DNA from: Rhynchopus euleeides
Lineage: Eukaryota; Euglenozoa; Diplonemea; Diplonemida; Diplonemidae
Assembly: GCA_963210315.1 (NCBI GenBank)
Contig: OY723290.1
Coordinates: forward strand, 1,488,001-1,552,000
DNA length: 64,000 nucleotides
Direction: 5' to 3'
Below are positions 52,201-62,745 of the stretch, piece after piece. The first letter of the stretch is position 1. Every line of letters begins with the position of its first letter. The position numbers and the translations under genes are program-made. The notes under the pieces are model-generated. The model did no database searches and was not told the DNA's origin. It saw only the letters and a program-made list of their open reading frames with translations.

Positions 52201-54311
52201 TGGGGGGTGCGGTGTAAAGGGGTGGGAGTGGGGTGGGGGGGTGGTGTCGCAGTGGTAGGGTGGAAGGGCTCCGAGAAGCGAGGGGGGTGGGGTGGGGGGT
52301 TGGGCTAGGGCGAGGGCTTGTGCGTACGCGCCTTTTCGGCATCTCGCTGGCGACAAATGGGGGGGGGTGGGGGGATGTGGTCGTGTGTCTGCGTGTAGAG
52401 ACCATTGCTGGTCATTCTGCGTCGTGTGCCGAAGCTCAGCACAGGAAGTGGGTCGGGGGAGGAATGAAGTGGGTGTCGGGGGCCTCATAGTTGGGTGGAT
52501 ATCAATCAGTTTTCAATGGGAAACTTCGTGTGGCTTTTCGGAGCCATCTCTGTTCTGTGCTGTTTAGTGCATGCGTCAGCTTCATTACATGCTTGGGTCC
52601 CGCTCTCGGGGATGTGGGTGTGGTGGCTTGCCCCGCCAGGTTATTCATCCATGCCGCTTGAAATAGTTGGAGCAGGAGGAGGTAGTTCCCCAGCGCGGGG
52701 AGGTTTCTGGCTAAGCCCCTCGCCTAAAAAATCCAAACCCCACGCAGAGTCTGCTCAGCAGCCAGCTGCCCCTCCACCAAGATGAGGTGCTCCGCTTTGC
52801 ACTTTCTCACGAGAACTACTAAGGACCGAACCTCTATGTGTCTTCCTGAAGGGCCCCAAACTCGACCCGCCTGTCAAAGAGGCCTTTTTGGCACAGCCCG
52901 CCGAATATATATATAAAAAAAGCAAATATGGCGGCAGCGTATGGTGAACGGTCCCCACCCCCAACCCCGCACCCCACCCCGCACCCCCCTGCCCACTGCA
53001 CCGTTGATTTCACTCCTCCCCACACCGCTCAGGGAGACCCCCCCCCCCCCCCCACACGCTCGCAGCTCGCCCCCTCTTCTGCATGTCTGTTTCCGAAAGT
53101 GCATTTCCATTGTGTTGGTCCCCCACCCCACCCCACCCCTCTCCTATGCAAAAGCTTTGGGTTTTCAAACACACGCCCTTCTTTTGCTGTGTGGCGTATA
53201 TGGGTGGACAGGCGGCTTGTCGTCCGTCCCCCCCCCCCCCCCCTTCTCCTGCCACTGTGAGTGTGGCTCAGATACCACTTGAATTGGTTGTGTTGTGGCA
53301 TGCCCCGAATGGCTTTCTCCGGGAGGCTTTTGTAGAGGCATGAGGGCAGCCCGCGACACACTTTATGCACCACCTCACGTTGCCTTCTTCGCCGCCACTG
53401 CGCCTGTGTTGCAACCTGTCTTCTTTCTGTGCGGAAGATCCACGGTATTGCAACACGCAGCAAAAAATAACAGCACCAAACCACCACCCGGAATTTCTCG
53501 TTCTCATCGAATCCATCACCCCCTCCCCTCATCTCTCTCTCTTCCCACTGCCCCACCACAACCTCGTTCACTCTGTAGATCGTATTTTGATTATTATTTG
53601 CATGTTTTTCTCTCGCTTCCATTCCATTCACCCCCCGTGTCGGTTCTGCTTCGTGGGAGTTGACTTTCATTAGTCAGGGAGGGGGGGGGTGGGAGGTGTG
53701 GGTGGGTGGTGGTGGTGGGGGAACTTGTGGTGTCAGCCTATTCGGTGAACCACGCTTAATATACAGGAAGAAGGGGTGGCGCACAGTCTGGTCGTGTCGT
53801 ACGTCAGGTTGGAGGTCCCGCAAGGAGATGAGGAGGAAGGGAGGAATGCCTACGAAGCAAGCCAAAGAAACGCGCTTTTGTTTTTGGAGTTTTTAGTGAA
53901 AATTTCGGCAAACAAAAAGCGTCGTGTTTGAGCACCTTTCGGGAGGAATGTCACAACCTCAGACCAACAGAATACCTGAAAGCCTCAACAGTGCGGGTTC
54001 CCCAAGAATGGTGGGCGTTGGTGGCGTGATATCGCGTGGCATTAGCCACCGATAGGTTGTTTGTGTGTGTTGTGGGGACCACCACCGGAAGGATTCGGTA
54101 GTGCGGATCGATGTGGGCAACCCGCACACACCCACCCGCCCCCCGCCCCTCCCCCGCAGCGAAATCGGTCGGAGGGTGCGTGGTGGCGGATGAGAGTATA
54201 ATACAGAACCAGCTGGGTCAGGCCGATGGAGCCCGTCACGCCCCCCGGACCCCACTTTGTATCATGCACGTCTGAATCAACCGCACGTTTCGCCATTCTG
54301 TTTATGTGTAT
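49271..54311. other. Gene-poor 5 kb region rich in C and G runs
   Basis: No credible gene. Runs of 10 or more C occur near 49960, 50465, 51058, 52008, 53040 and 53229, and produce long but meaningless open frames of Pro or Gly. A hairpin with a 15 bp stem lies at about 50198-50239. A copy of the LINE 3' tail is at 49675-49757, and a short related fragment (CTATTACAAAAACAAAGGATTCACGTG) is at 50630-50656. The 378-codon frame at 51122-52258 lacks an ATG start and recognisable features. Confidence 0.5.
49675..49757 (-). repeat. Copy of the LINE 3' tail
   Basis: It matches 46556-46620 nearly throughout (GGAGATCACA, CAAGAGCAAG.GCTC, TATAAAAAGATTCACGTGTGTGTGG). As at the other copy, the - strand frame reaches a TGA just after a Thr-His-Thr peptide, so this is likely a very short 5'-truncated insertion. 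Confidence 0.7.
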
Positions 54312-56826
54312 GGACCACCCCGACGTCACGTTGCAGATTACACCCGCGCCCACCCCTTCCCGTTCCGTACACAAAAGATAGGAGAGATGGGGTCCAGCAA
54401 AAAGCCGTCCGAGAAGAAGGCGAAGAAGTCGAAGAAGGAGGTCGAGGAGGAGGCGCCGGTTGTGGAGAAGAAGGTGAAGAAGTCGAAGACACCGAAGAAG
54501 GTTTCCGAGGATGTCGCCGAGGTGGCGGAGAAGAAGGTGAAGAAGGTTGTGAAGAAGACCTTCTCCCCGAAGCACAGCCCTGCGGCGAGCCCCGCCCTCA
54601 TCGGGAAGAAGCGCAGCATCGAGGACATGGGTGAGCAGGCGATGAAGAAGGCACGTGGTGAGCTGACGAAGCAGCTTGTCGAGGACGGTGCTGACATGGA
54701 TGCCGACAGCGACTCTGACGACGAGAACGTGGAGCGCCCTGAGTCGGACCCCATGCACGTCAACAACTTCCCGATCTGCGACCAGACGAAGAAGGCGCTC
54801 GCAGAGCGTGGCATCGCAAAGCTGTTTCCCATTCAGGCTGCCACCTTCGAGAGCATCGTGAAGGGTGAGGACATCATTGGCAAGGCGCGCACCGGGTGCG
54901 GCAAGACGCTTGCCTTCGCGCTCCCCATCATCGAGAAGCTGCTGAAGATCAAGCGCGGGCAGTGGGGGCGTCCCCCTGCCGTGCTTGTGCTGGCACCCAC
55001 GCGTGAGCTGGCCAACCAGGTCGGCAACGAGATTGTGTCTGTGTCGCCCGCCCTCGAGGTGCTGTGCGTGTACGGGTCCACGCCCATCGGGCCGCAGATG
55101 CGGAAGATGCGTGAGGGTATCGACATCCTGGTGGGGACACCTGGGCGTGTCATCGACCACATCGAGCGCGGGAGCCTGGACCTGTCGCAGATCCAGCACG
55201 TTGTGCTGGATGAGGCTGACAAGATGCTCGAGATGGGCTTCCAGGAGGACACGGACAAGATCCTGGCAAACGCCACGTCTGAGCACCAGACCTGCCTCTT
55301 CTCCGCCACCGTGCCGGACTGGATCCGCACCCTTGCCGACAGGTACATGAAGAACCACCGCGTGATCGACCTGGTGACTGACGGTCAGGGCAGCGCCTCG
55401 ACCAACGTGCGCCACATCTCGATCATGACCCACTGGACCTCGCGCACTGCCTGCATCAGCGATGTGATTGGGATGTACGCCGGTGCTGTCGGGCGGACCA
55501 TTGTGTTCTGCGGGACCAAGTCTGAGTGCAACGACATGTGTGCCGACAACAACATGAAGTACGAGGCGAAGCCGCTCCACGGCGACATCGCACAGGCGTC
55601 GCGTGAGACCACCCTCGAGGCCTTCAAGAAGGGCAAGTTCCGTGTGCTTGTGGCGACCGACGTGGCGGCACGTGGTCTGGACATGATTGTGGACCTTGTC
55701 ATCAACGCACAGCCTCCGGAGTCGCGCAGCGGGTACGCCGAGGTTGAGACGTACGTCCACCGCTCTGGGCGGACAGGGCGTGCTGGGCGCAAGGGTATCT
55801 GCGTGACGCTGTACCAGCCCAAGGCGAAGCGTATCCTCCAGCACATCGAGCGCTCTGTGCAGAACGACTTCGAGTGGCTCTCCGCACCCCAGCCGTCCGA
55901 CGTGATGAAGATCGCGGCAACCACAGCTGTTGGCGACGCCTTCGAGATCCCCACCTCCGTGACCGAGGCCTTCAACGAGCCCGCCGACAAGCTCCTCGAG
56001 ATGTGCAGCGGGGACGCAACACGCGCCGTTGCCTGTGCCCTCTCCCTCGCCACCGGCAACACGAAGCTGCCGCCCAGCCGCTCCATCCTCACCAACGCCT
56101 CTGGCTACACCTGCTACATGTTCACCTCCAGCAGGAACGAGATCGAGGCTGCGGGCTACGTGTGGGGTGCCATCCGCCGCTTCGTCCCTGAGGAGCTCAC
56201 CTCTGACAAGGCTGCCATCGCACACATGCAGGTGTCGAAGGACAAGTGGTGCGCGGTGTTCGACGTGCGTGACGACGTCCAGCCTCTCTTCGACGCCGAG
56301 TGCGCGAAGGAGGACCAGTTCTCGAAGCCCAGCGAGCTCCCTGAGCTGCAGGAGGTCGACTTCTTCCGCAAGGGCGGCAAGGGTAAGGGTGGGAAGGGCG
56401 GTGGCAAGGGCGGGAAGGGTGGTAAGGGTGGTAAGGGCGGCAAGGGTGGCAAGGGGAAGGGGCGGAAGGGTTGGTAAGCGTTCCGCCCCAGCTCAGCCAC
56501 CTCACACCCTCTGAGCCCCTGAGCCAGAGCCCTGCCCACCCCGAGTCGGCCCACCCGCTGTGTGGTGTGGGGTTGAGGGGTGCGTGTGTGCAAAAGTGAT
56601 CAGGAGATCAGCAGAGGCAACAGAAGAGACCACAAGCGGCATTCGTGGTTTGGTGGGGCCGAACCCCTGAAGTGGAGGAGAGACGTATCTATGCCCGGGC
56701 AATGTGTACACTAAACGACCCTGTTCGCCATTGCCGCGTGGCATCAGCTCTCTCTCTCTCTCTCTCCATCCCATCACTTGCTGGCGTGTTCTCTCTGTTG
56801 CTTCTTCTGCCGCCTCCCCCCCCCAG
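54312..56826. repeat. Tandem duplication, unit 1 (about 2.5 kb)
   Basis: From TGGACCACCCCGACGTCACG before the helicase gene to the GCCGCC plus C run after it. Unit 2 is at 59603-62117. The two are identical or nearly so through the first 1.7 kb of coding sequence; the few differences I see are all in the last 700 bp. Confidence 0.9.
54387..56477 (+). CDS. DDX21-like DEAD-box RNA helicase, copy 1
   Basis: 696 residues. DDX21/Gu-type helicases unwind RNA in the nucleolus during ribosome production. The Lys/Glu-rich N-terminus (1-110) has KKVKKSKTPKK-like nucleolar signals and an acidic patch. Helicase motifs follow in order: motif I ARTGCGKT (167-174), PTRELANQ, TPGR, DEAD (275-278), SAT, FCGTKSE, ATDVAARGLD and HRSGRTGR (458-465). 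A GUCT-like domain lies at about 540-640. The C-terminus is a run of GGKGKGGKGG repeats ending GRKGW, like the RG-rich tails of this family. Motif I has Cys where Thr or Ser is usual. The ATG is the first in the conserved region. A second copy lies 5291 bp downstream. A 727-codon frame on the other strand is a shadow. Confidence 0.95.
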   Translation: MGSSKKPSEKKAKKSKKEVEEEAPVVEKKVKKSKTPKKVSEDVAEVAEKKVKKVVKKTFSPKHSPAASPALIGKKRSIEDMGEQAMKKARGELTKQLVEDGADMDADSDSDDENVERPESDPMHVNNFPICDQTKKALAERGIAKLFPIQAATFESIVKGEDIIGKARTGCGKTLAFALPIIEKLLKIKRGQWGRPPAVLVLAPTRELANQVGNEIVSVSPALEVLCVYGSTPIGPQMRKMREGIDILVGTPGRVIDHIERGSLDLSQIQHVVLDEADKMLEMGFQEDTDKILANATSEHQTCLFSATVPDWIRTLADRYMKNHRVIDLVTDGQGSASTNVRHISIMTHWTSRTACISDVIGMYAGAVGRTIVFCGTKSECNDMCADNNMKYEAKPLHGDIAQASRETTLEAFKKGKFRVLVATDVAARGLDMIVDLVINAQPPESRSGYAEVETYVHRSGRTGRAGRKGICVTLYQPKAKRILQHIERSVQNDFEWLSAPQPSDVMKIAATTAVGDAFEIPTSVTEAFNEPADKLLEMCSGDATRAVACALSLATGNTKLPPSRSILTNASGYTCYMFTSSRNEIEAAGYVWGAIRRFVPEELTSDKAAIAHMQVSKDKWCAVFDVRDDVQPLFDAECAKEDQFSKPSELPELQEVDFFRKGGKGKGGKGGGKGGKGGKGGKGGKGGKGKGRKGW

Positions 56827-58088
56827 GTGACCTCCGTCTGTTCCTTCTTTGAGGTTTTCGGGTTTTTGTGTGTCATGCCCCTCCACACACACTCTTTGTG
56901 ACAACTCCTCGTCACTCCAGAGAGCCATGACACAGCCCGTCGGAACATGCACCGCCTCCATCACCGTAAGCCCCACAAGTTCCCACCTTAGCCGGCAGTA
57001 TTTCACTCCACAACTGATGGTTGATGGATTTCTCTATTTTTTTGGTCTTGCTCCAGCAGACCAAAGAAACCCATATGTTTCCGATCGACACCCCCGCTGC
57101 CCCAGACAGCCTGCGAGGGAGGGGGGGGGGGGGCGGGTTGGTGGGGTGTGCGTCAGCTCACCTCACCCACCCCTCGCCCACCCCCACGCATAACGAGCGA
57201 CAGGACACCCACCTCTCTGCACCACACCCTTCTCTGCCTCACTATCATCCCCCCCCCCCCCCCACGCCCTCCTCAGTCCTCTTTGTTTGGCCGCGCTGTG
57301 GCACCCTCTCAGACATACCCACTGCCCTGGCCCAACCCAGGGTAGGGTGGGTGTATATCCACGGGGGGGTTCCCATTTGTGCAAACGCGGTGGAAGCAGA
57401 GAGCTGTGAGGTGAGGTGTCGCGACGTGCTAGAGTGGGGTTGTGGGGTATGCGCTTGTGTGAAGGAATATGTGTTTGAGACCCCCCCCCCCCCCTTCCCC
57501 GCCTCCCGGCCTCACAACGCGCAACGTTGTTATTTTTCAGAGAAGGGGACAGAGAGAGGCAATATAAATAGGAGAAAGAAACACACATCACTTCCCCCCC
57601 CCCCCCCCCATCCTCCACAACAAAAAAGCGTCAATGGGACAGAACGGGTGCTGTGTAGTAGCCTAGCTCTCGCAGTGCCTGGGATTGTCGACACCAAAAA
57701 CAAAAAGGGTCAGAACCCCAGCCCCGGAGGCACATGCGTGGCTCTGTCTGGGGGATGGGGAGGGGGGGGGTTGGGGGCAAAACGCCGAGCTTTCAGTGAA
57801 TAGGCTGTTTTCTCTATCTCCCCCCCCCCCCTCCCTCTCTGTATGTCTGTCAGTCTTCCTCCGTCTTTAGCGTTCTGCCGTTATGCCGCTACCCCCCTTT
57901 TTTTTATTACGGAGAGAGAAACCTCACTCTCTCGTCATGCTGTATGTTGTATGCAAGGGGGCCCTGGAGAGTGGGGCAAGGGGATGTGTGTGTGGGTGGG
58001 GTGGTTTGACATGGTCTTTCAGAGAAAAATACCCGGATAGGTGTACCAAGTCCTGGGTAAGACGTTAAACTGCCTGGGGGGGCCGTCC

Positions 58089-58139
58089 CCGGACCATGAC
58101 GGGTGCCTGCACCAGGAGTCTAGCACGGCCGTGGTCCGG
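58089..58139. ncRNA. Possible structured RNA, stem-loop region (uncertain)
   Basis: CCGGACCA at 58089-58096 pairs with TGGTCCGG at 58132-58139, and within it ACGG pairs with CCGT and a GGTG/CACC hairpin is nested. It may be part of a retroelement leader. Only pairing is seen; transcription is unknown. Confidence 0.3.
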
Positions 58140-58756
58140 AGCAGGACCTAAAACGGCTTGGGTACCGAGGCTCCCCAGACCAGGAAGGGTGGAGACACCT
58201 GGAGTCTAAATAGTCACACCACGTCAGGCCAGACCTTCGCATTGCACTCCGCGAAGACTGCCACACAGCCGCGGGGCAGGTGTGCAGCCTGTGGATGACC
58301 TCGTACAGAGAAGACTGTAAGGGACGACAGCCCCGCCGAGGCGATACAGCGCCAGACGCGGCCCGAGTTTCTGGAGACCGACTGGGGAACTGGAACGTCT
58401 TCAGGATAAGCGCCTCACAGAGGACTGATCCTCACCTGTGTGAACTGAGAACCCCCAGCCCCAAGATGCTGGTGTGGAGCGGGTGCCTCGACCTCTTTTC
58501 GGGTTCTTTATTTCTTTATTTCCTTTTGGATGCGTCCACCAAAGAAAACGTGGCCACCCACTCGCAGAGGCTCCCGAAAGCTCCAGCATCAGCTAGCGGT
58601 TCATAGTGTAGATCGGTGTCTCCAGAAGGGGATGTCCGGTCGCAGAAGAAAAACGACGAAGACAACCACACAGGCCGCAAAAAAAAAAAAAAATCGCAAA
58701 GACAAAGCAACACCTTGGGAAGGTGAAATCGGGTGCGTGTGTGTGGTTATAAAGTT

Positions 58757-58945
58757 TTAAGGCGGTGTCGCCCTGCACGGGCAGTAGCACCTCCCCTTCA
58801 GTATCGCACTCCCGAAGGATTCCCCAACACGACGTGACACCGGTTTCGACGCGTACTCTTCGTACCCCTCCCCCCGGCCGCGTCTCTTCAGCGAAGAACC
58901 GGGGATAATCGGACCAGGGCTAGCTAAACCCTGGTGGTGTCACGG
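58757..58945. ncRNA. Possible structured RNA with several nested hairpins (uncertain)
   Basis: CCCCGG and CCGGGG enclose TCTTCAGCGAAGA, and ACCAGGG...CCCTGGT follows. GGTGTCG near the start can pair with CGACGTGACACC-type sequence about 70 bases later. Such a density of stems in a GC-rich genome may be chance. Confidence 0.3.
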
Positions 58946-59602
58946 GTGGGGTTGGAGAGGGAGAAAAGGAAGAAATGAAGTTGCGAAAAAGTCAAACACT
59001 GACACGTGAAATCAATAAAAAGGGTGGTATATATCGCCCCCTTGCTGCGACGAAGACACTAAATAGTCAGGCCGCTTCAAGAGTCTTGAGGGCTTGGGTG
59101 CGTGTGTGTGTGTTTACGGTTCACAAGGCATGCCGATTTTGTAAAGGCACGATACGAAATACGCCAGGGGGAAAAATATGCATCAAGTTTCGGTGGGTTC
59201 GGTGTGTGTGGGGTGGCGGTGGATGGAGGGGGTGCGGCCAGGATTTGGTTGGGTGTGGGTGGAGGAGGACCCGGAGTTACATCATCAGTCACACCATCAG
59301 TGGGGGGGGGTGCGTGTGGGTGGGGGGGGGGGGGAGCACCTTTCATTGCAGATCAGAAGATGGAACGGGGTATATGTTATGGGGGCTGCAATGTGCGTGC
59401 ATCATCGTATTGGTCAGTCCGTCCCCACCCCACCCCACCCCATGCTCGCCACTGTTCTTGAGAGGCAGAGGGCGGGATGCCTTTGGAAGTGTCCTTTGAA
59501 GGGTGGTGGGTTTCTACCTCCCACAATACTCTGAGACACGGTTGCTCGTTGTGCAGAGACTGCAAATCGGTGTCGTGTCGTGTGTGTTGGAGCATGGTGT
59601 GT

Positions 59603-62117
59603 GGACCACCCCGACGTCACGTTGCAGATTACACCCGCGCCCACCCCTTCCCGTTCCGTACACAAAAGATAGGAGAGATGGGGTCCAGCAAAAAGCCGTC
59701 CGAGAAGAAGGCGAAGAAGTCGAAGAAGGAGGTCGAGGAGGAGGCGCCGGTTGTGGAGAAGAAGGTGAAGAAGTCGAAGACACCGAAGAAGGTTTCCGAG
59801 GATGTCGCCGAGGTGGCGGAGAAGAAGGTGAAGAAGGTTGTGAAGAAGACCTTCTCCCCGAAGCACAGCCCTGCGGCGAGCCCCGCCCTCATCGGGAAGA
59901 AGCGCAGCATCGAGGACATGGGTGAGCAGGCGATGAAGAAGGCACGTGGTGAGCTGACGAAGCAGCTTGTCGAGGACGGTGCTGACATGGATGCCGACAG
60001 CGACTCTGACGACGAGAACGTGGAGCGCCCTGAGTCGGACCCCATGCACGTCAACAACTTCCCGATCTGCGACCAGACGAAGAAGGCGCTCGCAGAGCGT
60101 GGCATCGCAAAGCTGTTTCCCATTCAGGCTGCCACCTTCGAGAGCATCGTGAAGGGTGAGGACATCATTGGCAAGGCGCGCACCGGGTGCGGCAAGACGC
60201 TTGCCTTCGCGCTCCCCATCATCGAGAAGCTGCTGAAGATCAAGCGCGGGCAGTGGGGGCGTCCCCCTGCCGTGCTTGTGCTGGCACCCACGCGTGAGCT
60301 GGCCAACCAGGTCGGCAACGAGATTGTGTCTGTGTCGCCCGCCCTCGAGGTGCTGTGCGTGTACGGGTCCACGCCCATCGGGCCGCAGATGCGGAAGATG
60401 CGTGAGGGTATCGACATCCTGGTGGGGACACCTGGGCGTGTCATCGACCACATCGAGCGCGGGAGCCTGGACCTGTCGCAGATCCAGCACGTTGTGCTGG
60501 ATGAGGCTGACAAGATGCTCGAGATGGGCTTCCAGGAGGACACGGACAAGATCCTGGCAAACGCCACGTCTGAGCACCAGACCTGCCTCTTCTCCGCCAC
60601 CGTGCCGGACTGGATCCGCACCCTTGCCGACAGGTACATGAAGAACCACCGCGTGATCGACCTGGTGACTGACGGTCAGGGCAGCGCCTCGACCAACGTG
60701 CGCCACATCTCGATCATGACCCACTGGACCTCGCGCACTGCCTGCATCAGCGATGTGATTGGGATGTACGCCGGTGCTGTCGGGCGGACCATTGTGTTCT
60801 GCGGGACCAAGTCTGAGTGCAACGACATGTGTGCCGACAACAACATGAAGTACGAGGCGAAGCCGCTCCACGGCGACATCGCACAGGCGTCGCGTGAGAC
60901 CACCCTCGAGGCCTTCAAGAAGGGCAAGTTCCGTGTGCTTGTGGCGACCGACGTGGCGGCACGTGGTCTGGACATGATTGTGGACCTTGTCATCAACGCA
61001 CAGCCTCCGGAGTCGCGCAGCGGGTACGCCGAGGTTGAGACGTACGTCCACCGCTCTGGGCGGACAGGGCGTGCTGGGCGCAAGGGTATCTGCGTGACGC
61101 TGTACCAGCCCAAGGCGAAGCGTATCCTCCAGCACATCGAGCGCTCTGTGCAGAACGACTTCGAGTGGCTCTCCGCACCCCAGCCGTCCGACGTGATGAA
61201 GATCGCGGCAACCACAGCTGTTGGCGACGCCTTCGAGATCCCCACCTCCGTGACCGAGGCCTTCAACGAGCCCGCCGACAAGCTCCTCGAGATGTGCAGC
61301 GGGGACGCAACACGCGCCGTTGCCTGTGCCCTCTCCCTCGCCACCGGCAACACGAAGCTGCCGCCCAGCCGCTCCATCCTCACCAACGCCTCTGGCTACA
61401 CCTGCTACATGTTCACCTCGACCAGGAACGAGATCGAGGCTGCGGGCTACGTGTGGGGTGCCATCCGCCGCTTCGTCCCTGAGGAGCTCACCTCTGACAA
61501 GGCTGCCATCGCACACATGCAGGTGTCGAAGGACAGGTGGTGCGCGGTGTTCGACGTGCGTGACGACGTCCAGCCTCTCTTCGACGCCGAGTGCGTGAAA
61601 GAGGACCAGTTCTCGAAGCCCAGCGAGCTCCCTGAGCTGCAGGAGGTCGACTTCTTCCGCAAGGGCGGCAAGGGTAAGGGTGGGAAGGGCGGTGGCAAGG
61701 GCGGGAAGGGTGGCAAGGGTGGTAAGGGCGGCAAGGGTGGCAAGGGGAAGGGGCGGAAGGGTTGGTAAGCGTTCCGCCCCAGCTCAGCCACCTCACACCC
61801 TCTGAGCCCCTGAGCCAGAGCCCTGCCCACCCCGAGTCGGCCCACCCGCTGTGTGGTGTGGGGTTGAGGGGTGCGTGTGTGCAAAAGTGATCAGGAGATC
61901 AGCAGAGGCAACAGAAGAGACCACAAGCGGCATCCGTGGTTTGGTGGGGCCGAACCCCTGAAGTGGAGGAGAGACGTATCTATGCCCGGGCAATGTGTAC
62001 ACTAAACGACCCTGTTCGCCATTGCCGCGTGGCATCAGCTCTCTCTCTCTCTCTCTCCATCCCATCACTTGCTGGCGTGTTCTCTCTGTTGCTTCCTCTG
62101 CCGCCTCCCCCCCCCCC
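59603..62117. repeat. Tandem duplication, unit 2
   Basis: Counterpart of 54312-56826. The homology starts and ends abruptly at the same sequences, and the right end lies in a C run, longer here than in unit 1. Confidence 0.9.
59678..61768 (+). CDS. DDX21-like DEAD-box RNA helicase, copy 2
   Basis: Also 696 residues, with the same motifs at the same positions as copy 1 (54387-56477). Three amino-acid differences are visible, all near the C-terminus: Ser to Thr in the TSxRNE segment, Lys to Arg in SKDxWC, and Ala to Val in ECxKED. Both copies are intact and keep the same upstream 75 bp, so both may be expressed. The unspliced open frame extends upstream into unrelated sequence, but the shared ATG at 59678 is the natural start. 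A 700-codon frame on the other strand is a shadow. Confidence 0.95.
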   Translation: MGSSKKPSEKKAKKSKKEVEEEAPVVEKKVKKSKTPKKVSEDVAEVAEKKVKKVVKKTFSPKHSPAASPALIGKKRSIEDMGEQAMKKARGELTKQLVEDGADMDADSDSDDENVERPESDPMHVNNFPICDQTKKALAERGIAKLFPIQAATFESIVKGEDIIGKARTGCGKTLAFALPIIEKLLKIKRGQWGRPPAVLVLAPTRELANQVGNEIVSVSPALEVLCVYGSTPIGPQMRKMREGIDILVGTPGRVIDHIERGSLDLSQIQHVVLDEADKMLEMGFQEDTDKILANATSEHQTCLFSATVPDWIRTLADRYMKNHRVIDLVTDGQGSASTNVRHISIMTHWTSRTACISDVIGMYAGAVGRTIVFCGTKSECNDMCADNNMKYEAKPLHGDIAQASRETTLEAFKKGKFRVLVATDVAARGLDMIVDLVINAQPPESRSGYAEVETYVHRSGRTGRAGRKGICVTLYQPKAKRILQHIERSVQNDFEWLSAPQPSDVMKIAATTAVGDAFEIPTSVTEAFNEPADKLLEMCSGDATRAVACALSLATGNTKLPPSRSILTNASGYTCYMFTSTRNEIEAAGYVWGAIRRFVPEELTSDKAAIAHMQVSKDRWCAVFDVRDDVQPLFDAECVKEDQFSKPSELPELQEVDFFRKGGKGKGGKGGGKGGKGGKGGKGGKGGKGKGRKGW

Positions 62118-62745
62118 CCCCCCCATATCAGAATTTTCTTATTTTACGTTTCGACGCGACAACCAAGTTTTTTAAACTTCATCCCCGTCCGCTCGCCACA
62201 CTCTCTCTCCACTACGTCGTCATGAAGGCCCACCCGCGTGCTTCTTTTTCGGCGGACAGGCCAAGGACCGCACCCCTGTATCGACAATCCCCTCCTGCTT
62301 GCTGGATGGTTTGCCGTGTATCGATCCGGCAAATCCCACCTCTATCAAATCCACGGGTTTCTGGCAACGGGTTTGCGTGCCGGGGGGGGGGGGTGTCCGA
62401 GCCATGATCGTTTCGGTGTGGATACAGCAGTATCGAGTTTTCGTCATCAGTCACACCATCATCAGGGGTTTTTTTTTGGGTGGAGGGGTGGGTGTTTACT
62501 TTTCTCTTCTTTTTGTCTGGGGCCACCCCTCCACCCGCACATCAGTTGCCTTCAGCTGGAGACGGAAAAAAAACCCATCATGTGAGAACAGCCACAACCC
62601 CCTCCCCCTGCCGCATCGCTGCCCCAACGTTTCCCCCATCTCACTGCCCCCTGTGTTGTCCTGGCGTTGCAATGCGAGCTGCCACCGCCACCACCCCCAG
62701 ACACCCCACCCTCCCCCTGGCAGCAGCGCAGTACACGATACACAG
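62118..62745. other. Intergenic region
   Basis: No gene recognised. A motif ATCAGTCACACCATCA (about 62446-62461) also occurs at about 59284-59299, upstream of helicase copy 2. Confidence 0.5.

Larger units (their letters stand above)
56827..59602. other. Spacer between the two helicase genes
   Basis: No credible gene. It contains C runs near 57250, 57480, 57590 and 57820, GC-rich inverted-repeat sequence at 58060-58180, an A run at about 58679-58693, and a second hairpin-rich block at 58757-58945. The stretch 58028-58700, structured at the start and ending in an A run, could be a short retroposon, but no target duplication is visible. Confidence 0.5.

Noticed and set aside
51122..52258. 378-codon + strand frame
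   Set aside because: It starts with TTG, consists of runs coding for Pro, Phe and Lys produced by homopolymers, and has no domain.
53029..53670. 213-codon - strand frame starting with ATG
   Set aside because: The C-terminal part is generated by a C run and Gly-rich repeats; no motif; flanking DNA is simple-sequence rich.
54042..56225. 727-codon - strand frame opposite helicase copy 1 (and 700 codons opposite copy 2, 59414-61516)
   Set aside because: Both mirror the helicase coding sequence, are identical wherever the helicases are, and diverge as soon as the duplication ends. No protein features.
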